Below, piece by piece: positions 36,319 to 44,784 of a DNA stretch of 64,000 nucleotides. The notes beneath the pieces were generated by a model. It had not been told where the DNA came from. It did not search any database and saw only the letters and a program-made list of their open reading frames with translations. The DNA lies in the NCBI GenBank assembly GCA_035294305.1, contig DATGLD010000038.1:1-64000 (forward strand), written 5' to 3'. Positions within the stretch are counted from its first letter, which is position 1. Each line of letters starts with the position of its first letter. The position numbers and the translations under genes were made by a program. The stretch comes from DASRBN01 sp035294305. GTDB lineage: Bacteria; Chloroflexota; Ktedonobacteria; Ktedonobacterales; Ktedonobacteraceae.

Positions 36319-36945
36319 ATGCCTATTACACGTCGTAGACGCGCAAATCCACCCGATCAGCCGGAGAATAACAATCATCTTGCCGATCAAACTGAAAATG
36401 CAGCAGAAGCATTTGCTGCTGAGCCTGTAACTGCCGCCTCTAACAATGGAGATGATACGGAGGCACCGCTCGAACAGGCGGAAGAAGCGCCTTTCGCCCC
36501 TATGAATCCGGCGCTCCCACCGGTCTCCAATGGGGACCGTGTGGAGCGTCTAGAGCGTCAGGACTACACGCCCCCTATTGAGAGTGGGCGGCGAACTGCT
36601 CGCGGTGAACTTTTCCGCCGGCCGCCGGTAACGCCTCCACCGCAACAACCTGCGCCGGCAAGTTTCGCTTCATCGAGCCCCCCACCGGCACCGACGCACG
36701 AGATTTCTCTGCCTCTCGGCAATCTGCTGCACCTGGCCTATAATCCCGGTTATACCGGAGCAGAAGAAGCTCGTGGCCTGTTGCTGTATCGGCTGTCTGA
36801 AGAAAGCAAAGCCGGTGGTCGCGCTCGCTGTTGGAGCTGTGGTTCCATTGCCATCGCCTACGACCGTTGGAACACACGCAGTCGAACTTTTGGAGAGGTC
36901 GGTATCGCCTACTGCGAAATATGCGGTGTTTGGAGTGTTATGTAG
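36319..36945 (+). CDS. Hypothetical protein with C-terminal zinc ribbon
   Basis: The product (208 aa) has a long low-complexity N-terminal half rich in Pro, Glu and Ala, probably disordered. The compact C-terminal domain carries two Cys pairs, CWSCGS and YCEICG, about 30 residues apart, consistent with a zinc ribbon. The linker also holds an RRPPVTPPPQQP stretch. AAGGAGATG lies before the start. The next gene also encodes a small Cys-pair protein, so the two may act together. No family recognised. Confidence 0.65.
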   Translation: MPITRRRRANPPDQPENNNHLADQTENAAEAFAAEPVTAASNNGDDTEAPLEQAEEAPFAPMNPALPPVSNGDRVERLERQDYTPPIESGRRTARGELFRRPPVTPPPQQPAPASFASSSPPPAPTHEISLPLGNLLHLAYNPGYTGAEEARGLLLYRLSEESKAGGRARCWSCGSIAIAYDRWNTRSRTFGEVGIAYCEICGVWSVM

Positions 36946-37023
36946 CTGGTTGTTCATCGGTAGAATGGTGTTGAACTGCTAAATCGGAGATAGTGCCCCG
37001 CCGGTTTCTTCTAAGGAGTACAC

Positions 37024-37239
37024 ATGACTCAAGCGCATGAGGAGCCTGTAACCCGTCGCTGCCCGCGCTGCGGTGGACTGATGCGCAAGCCGCCCGGAAG
37101 TACACTTTTCTGGCATGCCGATAATAATCATCCACGCTGCGACATTACTAATCTTGCTGATATTCCAGAGACAGCCCTGCCGGTTGATATTGAGCAGGAA
37201 GATGATTCTTCCTCTAAAAAACGTAACCGCAAGAAGTAA
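37024..37239 (+). CDS. Small zinc-ribbon protein
   Basis: The product (71 aa) begins with a CPRCGG pair (residues 13-18). A HADNNHPRC segment near 32-40 supplies further Cys/His ligands, a plausible zinc-binding knuckle. The tail is acidic and then lysine-rich (EQEDDSSSKKRNRKK). AAGGAG precedes the ATG. It lies 78 bp after another zinc-ribbon gene and is probably cotranscribed. It may bind nucleic acid or act as a small adaptor; the function is unknown. Confidence 0.6.
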   Translation: MTQAHEEPVTRRCPRCGGLMRKPPGSTLFWHADNNHPRCDITNLADIPETALPVDIEQEDDSSSKKRNRKK

Positions 37240-37348
37240 GCCCGGAATACAACCAGAATATCTCGTGTTTCGTATATTGGATAAAAGTTACAAAACACTT
37301 CTTCATGGGAGTTGCAGCATAAAATTCTAAAGCTGAGGTTTGCTAGCT

Positions 37349-38107
37349 ATGTTTAATCCACGGAATAACAGCCCTTTCGGCAGAGGCGGGCCGTTCGGGG
37401 GCTCTCGCTATCAATATCAGACAGCCTCACCTTATGGCTACGCGGTGGGTACTCCGGCCCAGACGAGTAGTTTGATCAGCAAGGTGATGGGCCTGCTGGC
37501 CTTTTCGTTCCTGTGTGCGTTGCTAGGCACATTTGCGGGGTTAGCCATTGGCCTGTCTTTCTCTGGCTACCTGTTCGTCGCTATAGCCGGGCTTGTCGTC
37601 CTCCTTATTCTGAGGTTTGCCATCAATAAACCGGGATGGAACCTGTTCCTGCTATACCTGTTCACATTTCTGGAAGGATTGGCGCTCTCGCCGATCATTA
37701 GTTTATACCTGGGAGCGGGCTACGGGTATATTCTGAGTGAGGCCTTTTTGATCACGGCGGTTACGTCGCTGGGCCTGTCAGTTTACGCCTGGACTACCAA
37801 ACGTGACTTCTCGCGGCTGGGCGACTACCTCTTTTTCGGCCTCCTCTTGCTCATTGTCGCGGGTATCGTCGGCATCTTCTTCGGCGGGATCTTCTCGATC
37901 CCGCTGGTAGGGTTGTTCATCTCGATCTTCGGGGTCGCGATTTTCTCCGGCTATGTGCTGTACTATGTGCAGCGCGCGCGTTACATGGCCGATACGTTGC
38001 CAAATGCAATCGGCATCACCGTCTCGCTCTTTATCACTGTGATGAACCTGTTCCTCTATATTCTGGAATTGCTCACAATTCTGCAGGGCGGCGGTCGCAG
38101 ACGGTAA
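37349..38107 (+). CDS. Bax inhibitor-1 family membrane protein
   Basis: The product (252 aa) has a Gly/Asn/Ser-rich cytosolic N-terminus of about 45 aa and then seven predicted membrane spans. The body (FLEGLALSPIISLYLGAGYGYILSEAFLITAVTSLGLSVYAW) carries the family pattern. Bacterial members (YccA/YetJ-like) are implicated in calcium leak and membrane protein quality control. The start at 37349 (ATG) is preferred over TTG at 37340. Its C-terminal stop is followed by a 15-bp hairpin. Confidence 0.88.
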   Translation: MFNPRNNSPFGRGGPFGGSRYQYQTASPYGYAVGTPAQTSSLISKVMGLLAFSFLCALLGTFAGLAIGLSFSGYLFVAIAGLVVLLILRFAINKPGWNLFLLYLFTFLEGLALSPIISLYLGAGYGYILSEAFLITAVTSLGLSVYAWTTKRDFSRLGDYLFFGLLLLIVAGIVGIFFGGIFSIPLVGLFISIFGVAIFSGYVLYYVQRARYMADTLPNAIGITVSLFITVMNLFLYILELLTILQGGGRRR

Positions 38108-38123
38108 CATAAGATTCCACGAC

Positions 38124-38159
38124 GGGCGACTAGAAGGGTGCGCGCCCTTCTAGTCGCCC
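38124..38159. terminator. Terminator-like hairpin after BI-1 gene
   Basis: GGGCGACTAGAAGGG (38124-38138) pairs perfectly with CCCTTCTAGTCGCCC (38145-38159) around a 6-nt loop. It is a very stable stem without a clear T-run. Confidence 0.7.
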
Positions 38160-38304
38160 ACCCCAAAACCTCCCGCGATAGTCCTGTTTCTCACCTGGAA
38201 TAAGATTGGCTACGACCTTGTTCACTTGATTAGATGTTCCTTGAGAAAATATAATAATCACAATGTCCGTGATTGCATCCATGTGAAAGTGAGCGAATAA
38301 AATA

Positions 38305-38658
38305 ATGGATACACATCCGAATCTATTCCATGTGACCGACCAGGATTTTGAATCGAAGGTATTGAAGTCCGACATGCCGGTAATCGTTGATTTCTGGGCG
38401 GCATGGTGTGGTCCCTGTAGGGCTATTGCGCCCGTGTATGAGAAGTTGAGCGACGAATACCTGGGCAAGTTGGGCTTTGCCAAGATGGATATCGACCAGT
38501 ATGAGCAAGTCCCCGGACGACTTGGCATTCAGGCTATTCCCACACTTCTGATTTTCAAGGGCGGTAAGGAAATTGGCCGTCTCGTTGGTCCTCATCCCCT
38601 GCGCTTGAAGAGTATGATTGACAGGGTGCTTGCCGATAACGGGGTTCAGGTAGCGTAA
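38305..38658 (+). CDS. Thioredoxin
   Basis: The product (117 aa) is a classic thioredoxin with the redox-active WCGPC at residues 34-38 (Cys35, Cys38) and the cis-proline segment IQAIPTLLIF. It reduces protein disulfides in the cytosol using thioredoxin reductase, which is not in this window. The ribosome binding site is weak (AGCGAAT). The gene stands alone on the plus strand between the BI-1 gene and a GntR regulator. Confidence 0.94.
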   Translation: MDTHPNLFHVTDQDFESKVLKSDMPVIVDFWAAWCGPCRAIAPVYEKLSDEYLGKLGFAKMDIDQYEQVPGRLGIQAIPTLLIFKGGKEIGRLVGPHPLRLKSMIDRVLADNGVQVA

Positions 38659-38700
38659 CCTGCTACCTGCAATCCTGTTTTTCGAAAATTAACAGGTTAG

Positions 38701-38828
38701 CAATACAGGCCGGTCAACCGGCGGCGGGCGCGGTGAATCGGCTCTTATGGGCCACCCATAAGGGTCCTGGTATAATCGAGTCGAGTGCGTTTCAATGCTC
38801 CATGCCCGCCGCCGGTTGACCGGTATTG
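38701..38828. repeat. Long nested inverted repeat
   Basis: Outer arms 38701-38729 and 38804-38828 match exactly over CCGGTCAACCGGCGGCGGGC (20 bp) and a further 5 bp, with a 4-nt bulge. The loop contains an inner hairpin CTTATGGG-CCA-CCCATAAG (38744-38762), a GAATCGGC core shared with other repeats, and a TATAAT at 38771-38776. Confidence 0.75.
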
Positions 38829-38952
38829 CCTGTGGAGGAATCATCAGGTGTCAGATTATTCCATCCGTTCCCATTTCCGATCTGCCTATTTGTCAGGATG
38901 CCCTTTCGTTCGCGGATTTTATAACAATGCTGTAAAATCGTGTCCTAACCCC

Positions 38953-38981
38953 TCGACGCTTGTTCACTTTTGTGCTATATT
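38953..38981 (+). promoter_or_regulatory. Candidate promoter of the GntR gene
   Basis: TCGACG (38953-38958), 17-bp spacer, TATATT (38976-38981), about 55 bp before the ATG. Confidence 0.45.
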
Positions 38982-39035
38982 CATCGGTATCTTGTTAGTC
39001 TATTCATAGTTGTATGGACATAGGGGAGACTGTAT

Positions 39036-39776
39036 ATGCCGACATTAGAACGTTCAAACCCGTTGCCACTCTACTACCAGCTCAAAGAAGTGCTGCGACA
39101 GCAGATACGGGCCGGGCACCTCGCTCCTCACACTGCTATTCCCTCCGAACCCGAACTAGTGGCCCGCTATCATGTCAGCCGCGCAACTGTGCGCCAGGCG
39201 CTGACGGAGCTGGTACACGAAGGGTTACTCTACCGGCAGCATGGAAAAGGAACCTTCGTGTGCGAACCACGCGTGCAGCAAACGTTGAGCGAACTGACCA
39301 GCTTGAGTGAGGAACTGCGCAAACGGGGGAAAAAGCCAGGAGGTCTCTTGCTTATCAGTGAGCTGGTACGAGGCAGTGAGACTATTCGCAAAAGTTTGCA
39401 GTTGACAGATGAAGAGCAGGTTATTCGCCTGGAGCGCTTGCGCACTGCCGACGATACGCCTGTTGCGTATGAAATTCACTATTTGCCCCATCCTCGTGCC
39501 AGCAGTATTTACCAGCGCGCAAAAGAGGTTGCCGATGGCTCTCTCTATAGCTTGATGATCAGCGAAGGCCTGAGCCCTTATATTGCCGAACAAACTATTA
39601 CAGCGGGGCGTCCTTCCACGCGTGCCGCCGAACTTTTGAAAATTCAACAGGATGAACCGGGATTATACATCTCTTGTACTACCTTTGATCAGACAGGCAT
39701 GCCAGTCGAGTATTCCGAAACGTTCTTCCCCGGTTCGCGTTACGAGGCGCGGGTGACTTTGCGGATAGCCAGGTAG
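39036..39776 (+). CDS. GntR/HutC-family regulator with UTRA domain
   Basis: The product (246 aa) has an N-terminal winged helix (about 8-72: LPLYYQLKEVLRQQIRAGHLAP, SEPELVARYHVSRATVRQALTELVHEGLLYRQHGKGTFV). The C-terminal UTRA effector domain lies at about 90-240. Members bind sugar phosphates, histidine intermediates or similar metabolites and repress nearby genes. No obvious target operon is adjacent: the next gene encodes a TPR protein. GGGGAG precedes the start. A regulator of the aminosugar type is possible, but the ligand is unknown. Confidence 0.9.
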   Translation: MPTLERSNPLPLYYQLKEVLRQQIRAGHLAPHTAIPSEPELVARYHVSRATVRQALTELVHEGLLYRQHGKGTFVCEPRVQQTLSELTSLSEELRKRGKKPGGLLLISELVRGSETIRKSLQLTDEEQVIRLERLRTADDTPVAYEIHYLPHPRASSIYQRAKEVADGSLYSLMISEGLSPYIAEQTITAGRPSTRAAELLKIQQDEPGLYISCTTFDQTGMPVEYSETFFPGSRYEARVTLRIAR

Positions 39777-39925
39777 GACGGGTATTCCGGTCGGCCCTTG
39801 CGGTAGTCTGCTCAATCCGCTATACTACGCAAGGATTTACTCACAATACTATTCACCTTGACAACACCTATATTTTAAAGGGTAGGATCAGTACAAAGGA
39901 AAATAGAGGAGCATAAGCGTTTACT

Positions 39926-41350
39926 ATGGATGAAATGCAGACCTTCGATAATAACGATAGTGCCAGCCCGAATGGGGCGGCACCACAGGCTCAGCATCTT
40001 GGTGAGCAGGAATGGACGGATAGAGGCAATGCCGCCGCTGAGCAGGGAGACTATGAAACGGCGGCCGAGGCTTTCCAACAAGCCGTCGAAGCGAATCCAA
40101 CCGATGCGCGAGCGCGCTATAACCTGGCGCTGGCCCAGCAGTATCTGGGCGACGCCGAGAGCGCCATTGCCGGCTATCGACGGGCGATAGACCTTGATCC
40201 GCGGCTGATTGATGCATATACCAACCTGGGCAACCTGTACGGGGAGTTGGGAATGCAAGAAGAGTCGCTGGAGATCTTCCGCGTGGCTCTGGAGTTCGAT
40301 CCTGAAAATGATGAGCTTTATATCAATGTTGGCGATGCGTACCGGTCGCAGAATCTCTACCAGGACGCGGTTCAGGCCTATCGCCAGGCGCTCATTCTCA
40401 ATCCCGATAACACGCTGGCCGCTGATAATCTGCGCGATGTGCGCGAGCGCATTAACAACCAGCTGCGTCGGGTGATGGAGCAGGAACGGCGCGTGGACGA
40501 AGACCCCGCTGACCTCGCGCGTTATGCTGAGCTGGTCAACCTCTACCTGGACATGCGACGCTACGATGAGGCGCTTTCAATAGCAAACCAGATGGTGAGC
40601 CTGGACCCCGAAGATCGGACCGGCTATGATTCGCTGGCCTCAGTGTATGAGGCAATGCAGGACCGTGACCAGGCGGTAGAAACGTATGCGCGTATCGTAT
40701 CAATGGACCCCGATGACGCCGAGGCCTGGGAACATCTGGGCACCTGGCGCTCAATCCAGGGCAATTCGGATGAGGCTATTGCGGCCTACCAGCGGGCGAT
40801 TCAGATTGACCCCAATCGTTTTACTACGCGCTTCAGCCTGGCGGAAGCCTATCTGGAAGCAGAACGCTATGAGGAGGCGCGAGCCGCCTACCAGGGCCTC
40901 ATTGAAGATGCGGAGCAGTTAGAACCCGACGACATAGCCGCCGCCTACGCTGGACTCGCTGATACGTACAACAGCATGGAACGTTATGACGATGCTGTCC
41001 AGACCAGCCAGACCCTTCTGGAGCAGTTCGAGGATGATCCAGAAGGCTATTACCAGCTGGCCACCGCCTATGATGCGCTTGGCCGTTACGATGAGGCCAT
41101 TGAGAACTACGAGAACGCCATCGATAGCGATCCTCTCAATGCCGATTATTATAACGACCTTGCCGATACGTATCGAGAGGTGAAACGCTATGACGAGGCC
41201 CTTGAGACGGTACAGCAGGCCATTGCTCTAGACCCTGGAATGATTCTCGCCTATGAGACGCTGGCACAGATCTACCAGGAGATGGGCCGCAACGATAAAG
41301 CGGTTGAGGCTATGGATCAGGCCAACGCGCTGCGTATGGTAACAGAATAA
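39926..41350 (+). CDS. TPR-repeat protein
   Basis: The product (474 aa) is an acidic protein made almost wholly of tetratricopeptide repeats, about 12 units of 34 residues from residue 25 to the end (ARYNLALAQQYLGDAESAIAGYRRAIDLDP and so on). It has no signal peptide or membrane segment, so it is a cytosolic scaffold. GAGGAG lies about 15 bases before the ATG at 39926; an ATG at 39935 is an alternative. A TTGACA at 39858-39863 could be a promoter -35. Its partner is unknown. Confidence 0.88.
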   Translation: MDEMQTFDNNDSASPNGAAPQAQHLGEQEWTDRGNAAAEQGDYETAAEAFQQAVEANPTDARARYNLALAQQYLGDAESAIAGYRRAIDLDPRLIDAYTNLGNLYGELGMQEESLEIFRVALEFDPENDELYINVGDAYRSQNLYQDAVQAYRQALILNPDNTLAADNLRDVRERINNQLRRVMEQERRVDEDPADLARYAELVNLYLDMRRYDEALSIANQMVSLDPEDRTGYDSLASVYEAMQDRDQAVETYARIVSMDPDDAEAWEHLGTWRSIQGNSDEAIAAYQRAIQIDPNRFTTRFSLAEAYLEAERYEEARAAYQGLIEDAEQLEPDDIAAAYAGLADTYNSMERYDDAVQTSQTLLEQFEDDPEGYYQLATAYDALGRYDEAIENYENAIDSDPLNADYYNDLADTYREVKRYDEALETVQQAIALDPGMILAYETLAQIYQEMGRNDKAVEAMDQANALRMVTE

Positions 41351-41387
41351 ACATAAGTCATCCTGAATCTTGACGAATGGGTATGAA

Positions 41388-41413
41388 GAGGGCGACCACA
41401 AGGGTACGCCCTC
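41388..41413. terminator. Convergent terminator-like hairpin
   Basis: GAGGGCG...CGCCCTC arms (41388-41394 and 41407-41413) with an inner ACC-ACAA-GGGT pairing, between two converging genes. Same family as the hairpins at 36089-36132 and 38124-38159. Confidence 0.55.
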
Positions 41414-41443
41414 TGCTCTCCCCTCCCTTATGCTCATTCTCTC

Positions 41444-42286
41444 TTACTTATTTGCGATTTTTTCCTCGACCGCGGTCGCAAAAGCCTCCAGATCACCGAG
41501 GCGATGCTGGAGGTGGTCGTAGAGCAGGTCGCGATTGAGCGTGCTGGGGTCATAGACCAGCGCATCACGGAGGTTGGTGAGGATTTCCAGGCGGAAGGCC
41601 AGTGTTTGCGGAATAATCTGCTGAGAGCCGACGATACTGAGCAGTTCGTGATAGCCTTCGGGACGCCTTAGGCCAAGCGATGCTACCAGGGTGCCACAGA
41701 TTTGCAGGCAGGCCTCTATCGCCAACTGCAGGTACCTCTCGGCGAGACCATAGACGCGAAAGTCGAGTGTAAATTCCTCGCGCTTCGTCTTTGCCAGGTC
41801 TTGCAGGATAGCGACAGCATCGCGCAGTTGTTTCAAGTGACGCTGCACCAGTTCTTTATCAACCGGTAGCACCTGTCCATAGAGCCGCCGGCTCAGGGCC
41901 TGGTTCTGAATCTCATCGAATTTCTTGAAATCCAGGTAATCCATCACCGCTTTCGTCTCAAATGCCACGCGTGATTTCTCATCGCGGCTGAAAAGTATCT
42001 GGCCATACTTGATGACCTGCAATTTGAGCAGGAGCGAGGCCTGGTTTAAAATCACGACATCGATATTATCGGATTCCAGGCGTTTGGCCAGTTCGCTGAA
42101 AAAGTAGAGCTGGTAGTCAAGGAATTGGTCGGATTTGATCTGTTCCATCAGGAGAATGGCGATATCTACATCGGTGAGGTGTCCGAATGAGGTGCGAGTC
42201 GAGAGCGAACCGGTGAGATAAGCCGTGTTGACAGGACTTTGCGTGAAGAGTTGATTGAGACGAGACTGCTTTTCGAATAAGTTCAT
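41444..42286 (-). CDS. Fused MNT-type nucleotidyltransferase-HEPN protein
   Basis: The product (280 aa) begins with a minimal nucleotidyltransferase domain: Gly26-Ser27, then TDVD with Asp39 and Asp41, and a third acidic residue in NIDVVIL. The C-terminal half (about 130-280) is all-helical and HEPN/HepT-like. In HepT-MntA toxin-antitoxin systems the two domains are separate genes; here they are one chain. The HEPN catalytic RX4-6H motif appears degraded: LRDALVYDPS carries Tyr where His is expected. The start at 42286 follows a strong GGAGGG; an upstream ATG at 42382 would add 32 residues. Role unknown: inactive toxin fusion or stand-alone NTase. Confidence 0.75.
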   Translation of the reverse strand: MNLFEKQSRLNQLFTQSPVNTAYLTGSLSTRTSFGHLTDVDIAILLMEQIKSDQFLDYQLYFFSELAKRLESDNIDVVILNQASLLLKLQVIKYGQILFSRDEKSRVAFETKAVMDYLDFKKFDEIQNQALSRRLYGQVLPVDKELVQRHLKQLRDAVAILQDLAKTKREEFTLDFRVYGLAERYLQLAIEACLQICGTLVASLGLRRPEGYHELLSIVGSQQIIPQTLAFRLEILTNLRDALVYDPSTLNRDLLYDHLQHRLGDLEAFATAVEEKIANK

Positions 42287-42463
42287 GTGCAACCCTCCGG
42301 GAGAAAGCCTATGATTGCCACCTGAGACTAAACGGAACGCTTTTCTCCAGGAAAACACTATTCCTACTACTAACTGTACCATAAAAACGCCAGGAACGTA
42401 ACCCTGAGCGCTATTATTTTCTACACGAAAAGAAGTTCGAAAAAGTTCTGCTTGCCTGTCTTC

Positions 42464-43141
42464 TTATCCTTCAACCCACTCCTCTCCATTGCTGGCGACC
42501 TCTTTCTTCCAGATAGGTACGCTCGTTTTGAGTGCGTCGATGATATAACGGCAGGCTTCGAATGCTTCGCCACGATGTGGTGTTGCCACGACGACGATCA
42601 CGCTGGCCTCGCCGATTTCAAGCCGGCCCACGCGATGGGCGACCGCGACCCGCTCTATGCCCCAGCGCTGCTGGGCTTGTGTCACAATCGCGCGTATCTG
42701 CTGAATTGCCATTTCGGGATAAACATCGTATTCGAGGTAGCGCACCTGTTTCCCGCGCGCATTGTCGCGCACCACCCCCTCGAACACCACGATGCCGCCT
42801 ACGCTAGGATGGCTCACGGCCTCGATCAAGGCCCTGCGGTCCAACGGTTCGCGCGTAATCGAAATCAAAGGCTCCATGGAATTCTCCTGAACCGGCATTC
42901 CTCCGCCAACGGGAGGAATGAAAACGACCTCGTCACCGTCGTGCAGCGGCGTATCCGGTAGGACATAGCCGCGATTGACGGCACAGGCAGAGCGTTGCAT
43001 GATGGCTTGCAGGCGTGGATAGCGTGTGATGAGCAGCGTTCGCACATCGGCAACGCTGGCGCCTGCTGGCAAGGTCACTATTTCCTCGTTCTGCCCCGTT
43101 ATTTCGCGGAACGAGGCAAAATAACGCATACGGATATTCAT
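42464..43141 (-). CDS. Fused MoaD-MoaE molybdopterin synthase
   Basis: The product (225 aa) combines both subunits of molybdopterin synthase, which adds two sulfurs to precursor Z (cPMP) in molybdenum cofactor synthesis. Residues 1-81 are MoaD, a ubiquitin-like sulfur carrier ending at PPVGGG (Gly79-Gly81). Residues 92-225 are MoaE, with HRVG (His169) and PIWKKE (Lys212/213) of its active site. MoaD works through a free C-terminal Gly-Gly thiocarboxylate, so cleavage after the glycines is expected, as in mycobacterial MoaX. The start is ATG at 43141: no Shine-Dalgarno, but a -10 box only 6 bases upstream suggests a leaderless transcript. Confidence 0.92.
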   Translation of the reverse strand: MNIRMRYFASFREITGQNEEIVTLPAGASVADVRTLLITRYPRLQAIMQRSACAVNRGYVLPDTPLHDGDEVVFIPPVGGGMPVQENSMEPLISITREPLDRRALIEAVSHPSVGGIVVFEGVVRDNARGKQVRYLEYDVYPEMAIQQIRAIVTQAQQRWGIERVAVAHRVGRLEIGEASVIVVVATPHRGEAFEACRYIIDALKTSVPIWKKEVASNGEEWVEG

Positions 43142-43147
43142 AAGGAA

Positions 43148-43156
43148 AGTATAGCA
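43148..43156 (-). promoter_or_regulatory. Extended -10 promoter giving leaderless moaD-moaE mRNA
   Basis: On the minus strand TGCTATACT (43148-43156) is an extended -10 box ending 6 bases before the ATG. Transcription would start at or next to the start codon. Part of the box lies inside the palindrome 43151-43218. Confidence 0.5.
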
Positions 43157-43218
43157 TATACATGATGAGCGCTGCATCCAGCCGTGGCTGGATGCAGCGC
43201 TCATCATGTATATGCTAT
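43151..43218. repeat. Perfect 33-bp-arm palindrome
   Basis: Arms 43151-43183 and 43186-43218 are exact reverse complements with a 2-nt centre. The right arm contains the stop codon of the M32 gene (43215-43217) and the left arm overlaps the moaD-moaE -10 box, so it fills the whole intergenic space. Confidence 0.9.
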
Positions 43219-44774
43219 TGTGTCATCTTTGGCAAATCGTACACGTCCTCGAACCTGGTTGTCAGATAGCGCACGAAGTAGTCGGGGTTGGGTGGCTCGC
43301 CCGTGACGCGTGCGATGAGTTCATCGGGCTGGTAGATGGCGCCGAAGATATACATCTTCTCGCGCAGCCAGTTCAGGATGAAAGACGTATCTCCGCTTGC
43401 CAGTCGCTCATCGAAGTTCGGAAATGCCCTGTGCAACGCGTAGAAAATCTGCGCGGCGTAGAGGTTGCCGAGCGTATAGGTTGGGAAGTAGCCGAAGCCT
43501 GAGGACCAGTGAATGTCCTGAAGAACGCCTTCGGCATCATTGGCAGGCTCAATTCCCAGGTACTCGCGGTATTTTGCGTTCCATAAACCCGGCAGCGATT
43601 CAACAGCGACATCGCCGTTGACAAGCGCCTTCTCCAATTCAAAGCGCACGAGGATGTGCAGATTGTAGGTCACCTCGTCGGCCTCGATGCGAATCAGGCT
43701 GGGCTGCACTTTGTTGAGGGCACGCACGAACGTGGAGACATCCACGTTGGCGAAATGTTGTGGGAATGACTCGCGTACGGCGCCATATTGGCCCTGCCAG
43801 AACGGTAGGGAGCGGCCGATGGGATTTTCCCAGAGCCGCGATTGCGACTCGTGCGCTCCCATGGATGCGCCGCCTGCCACAGGGGTGCGTGCCAGCGTTT
43901 GTGCTGACCCTTGCTCGTATAAAGCGTGACCGCCCTCATGAATCGCAGCCATTACTGCTGCCTGAATGAAGTGCTTATCGGGATGAATCGTGAGGCGCAC
44001 ATCGAAAGGACTGCCAAAGCTGGTAGTGAAAGGATGAGGCGATTCGGCGATACCCCCAAACGAGAAGTCATAGGCCATGTTGCGCAGGAGCGTTTTGCTC
44101 AAAACCACCTGCTCCTCAAGCGAGAAATCGCCCGTAAGGCAGGAATCGTCCACCGTGTGACCACTTTGCTGAATGCGGCGCAGCATAGTCAGGCTAACCT
44201 CGCGGATGGGCGCGAAAAGCCGATCAAGTTTGCTGGCCGTCATGCCGGGTTCGAATTGATCCAGCAGGGCATCGTAGCGCGTCTCTTCGTAGCCAAGGTG
44301 GTCCGCGATCTCACGCTGCAAGATGATGGTACGATTCAACCAGGGGGCGAAGCTGGCAAAATCTTTGTTCTCGCGTGCGCGCCGCCAGGATTCAAAGCTC
44401 GCCGCCTGCACACGGGCCATCTCCTCGACCAGTTTGCGCGGCAGCTTCGTAGCCCGCTCGTAAGAGCGCCGTGTCTCGCGTACTAAGCCCCTATCGGCAT
44501 CGGTAAACGAATCCTGTTTGACGACCTCATTGAGCTCTTGCAATAATTGTCCCAGCCTGGGTGTCGTCCAGCGTTCGTGCAGTACTCCTTGCAGCGTGGC
44601 CATCTGGTCGCCGCGCATTTCTCCGGCGCCAGCTGGCATGGAAGTGTTCTGATCCCATTCCGCCAGGGCGCCAAGGGCGTTGAGGTCGGAAATTTCGTGC
44701 ACACAATCGAGTAATTCCTGGATGCGGGCATCCTGGCGTGTAAAGTCGGGCACTATCGTGTCTTGTTTCAACAT
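43215..44774 (-). CDS. M32 carboxypeptidase (Taq type)
   Basis: The product (519 aa) is a metallocarboxypeptidase that trims C-terminal residues from peptides. The zinc motif is HEGGH in AAIHEGGHALYEQG, and a second region GRSLPFWQGQYGAVRESFP is typical of family M32. Length is normal for the family. It starts 10 bp after the end of the M17 aminopeptidase gene, with AGGATG as ribosome binding site, so the two peptidases are cotranscribed and probably recycle peptides together in the cytosol. Confidence 0.93.
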   Translation of the reverse strand: MLKQDTIVPDFTRQDARIQELLDCVHEISDLNALGALAEWDQNTSMPAGAGEMRGDQMATLQGVLHERWTTPRLGQLLQELNEVVKQDSFTDADRGLVRETRRSYERATKLPRKLVEEMARVQAASFESWRRARENKDFASFAPWLNRTIILQREIADHLGYEETRYDALLDQFEPGMTASKLDRLFAPIREVSLTMLRRIQQSGHTVDDSCLTGDFSLEEQVVLSKTLLRNMAYDFSFGGIAESPHPFTTSFGSPFDVRLTIHPDKHFIQAAVMAAIHEGGHALYEQGSAQTLARTPVAGGASMGAHESQSRLWENPIGRSLPFWQGQYGAVRESFPQHFANVDVSTFVRALNKVQPSLIRIEADEVTYNLHILVRFELEKALVNGDVAVESLPGLWNAKYREYLGIEPANDAEGVLQDIHWSSGFGYFPTYTLGNLYAAQIFYALHRAFPNFDERLASGDTSFILNWLREKMYIFGAIYQPDELIARVTGEPPNPDYFVRYLTTRFEDVYDLPKMTQ

Positions 44775-44784
44775 ACGCAGATAA

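Larger units (their letters stand above)
38659..39035. other. Intergenic region with nested inverted repeats
   Basis: The 377-bp gap holds the long inverted repeat 38701-38828 and a promoter candidate for the GntR gene at 38953-38981. A 74-codon open frame (38785-39009) starts inside the repeat and is not called. Confidence 0.55.

Noticed and set aside
38785..39009. 74-aa plus-strand frame before the GntR gene
   Set aside because: It starts inside the nested inverted repeat and covers the predicted promoter.
41358..41380. GTCATCCTGAATCTTGACGA after the TPR gene, resembling a widespread hairpin repeat
   Set aside because: Only a partial match to the core at 471-510 and no inverted partner, so it is not called as a copy.
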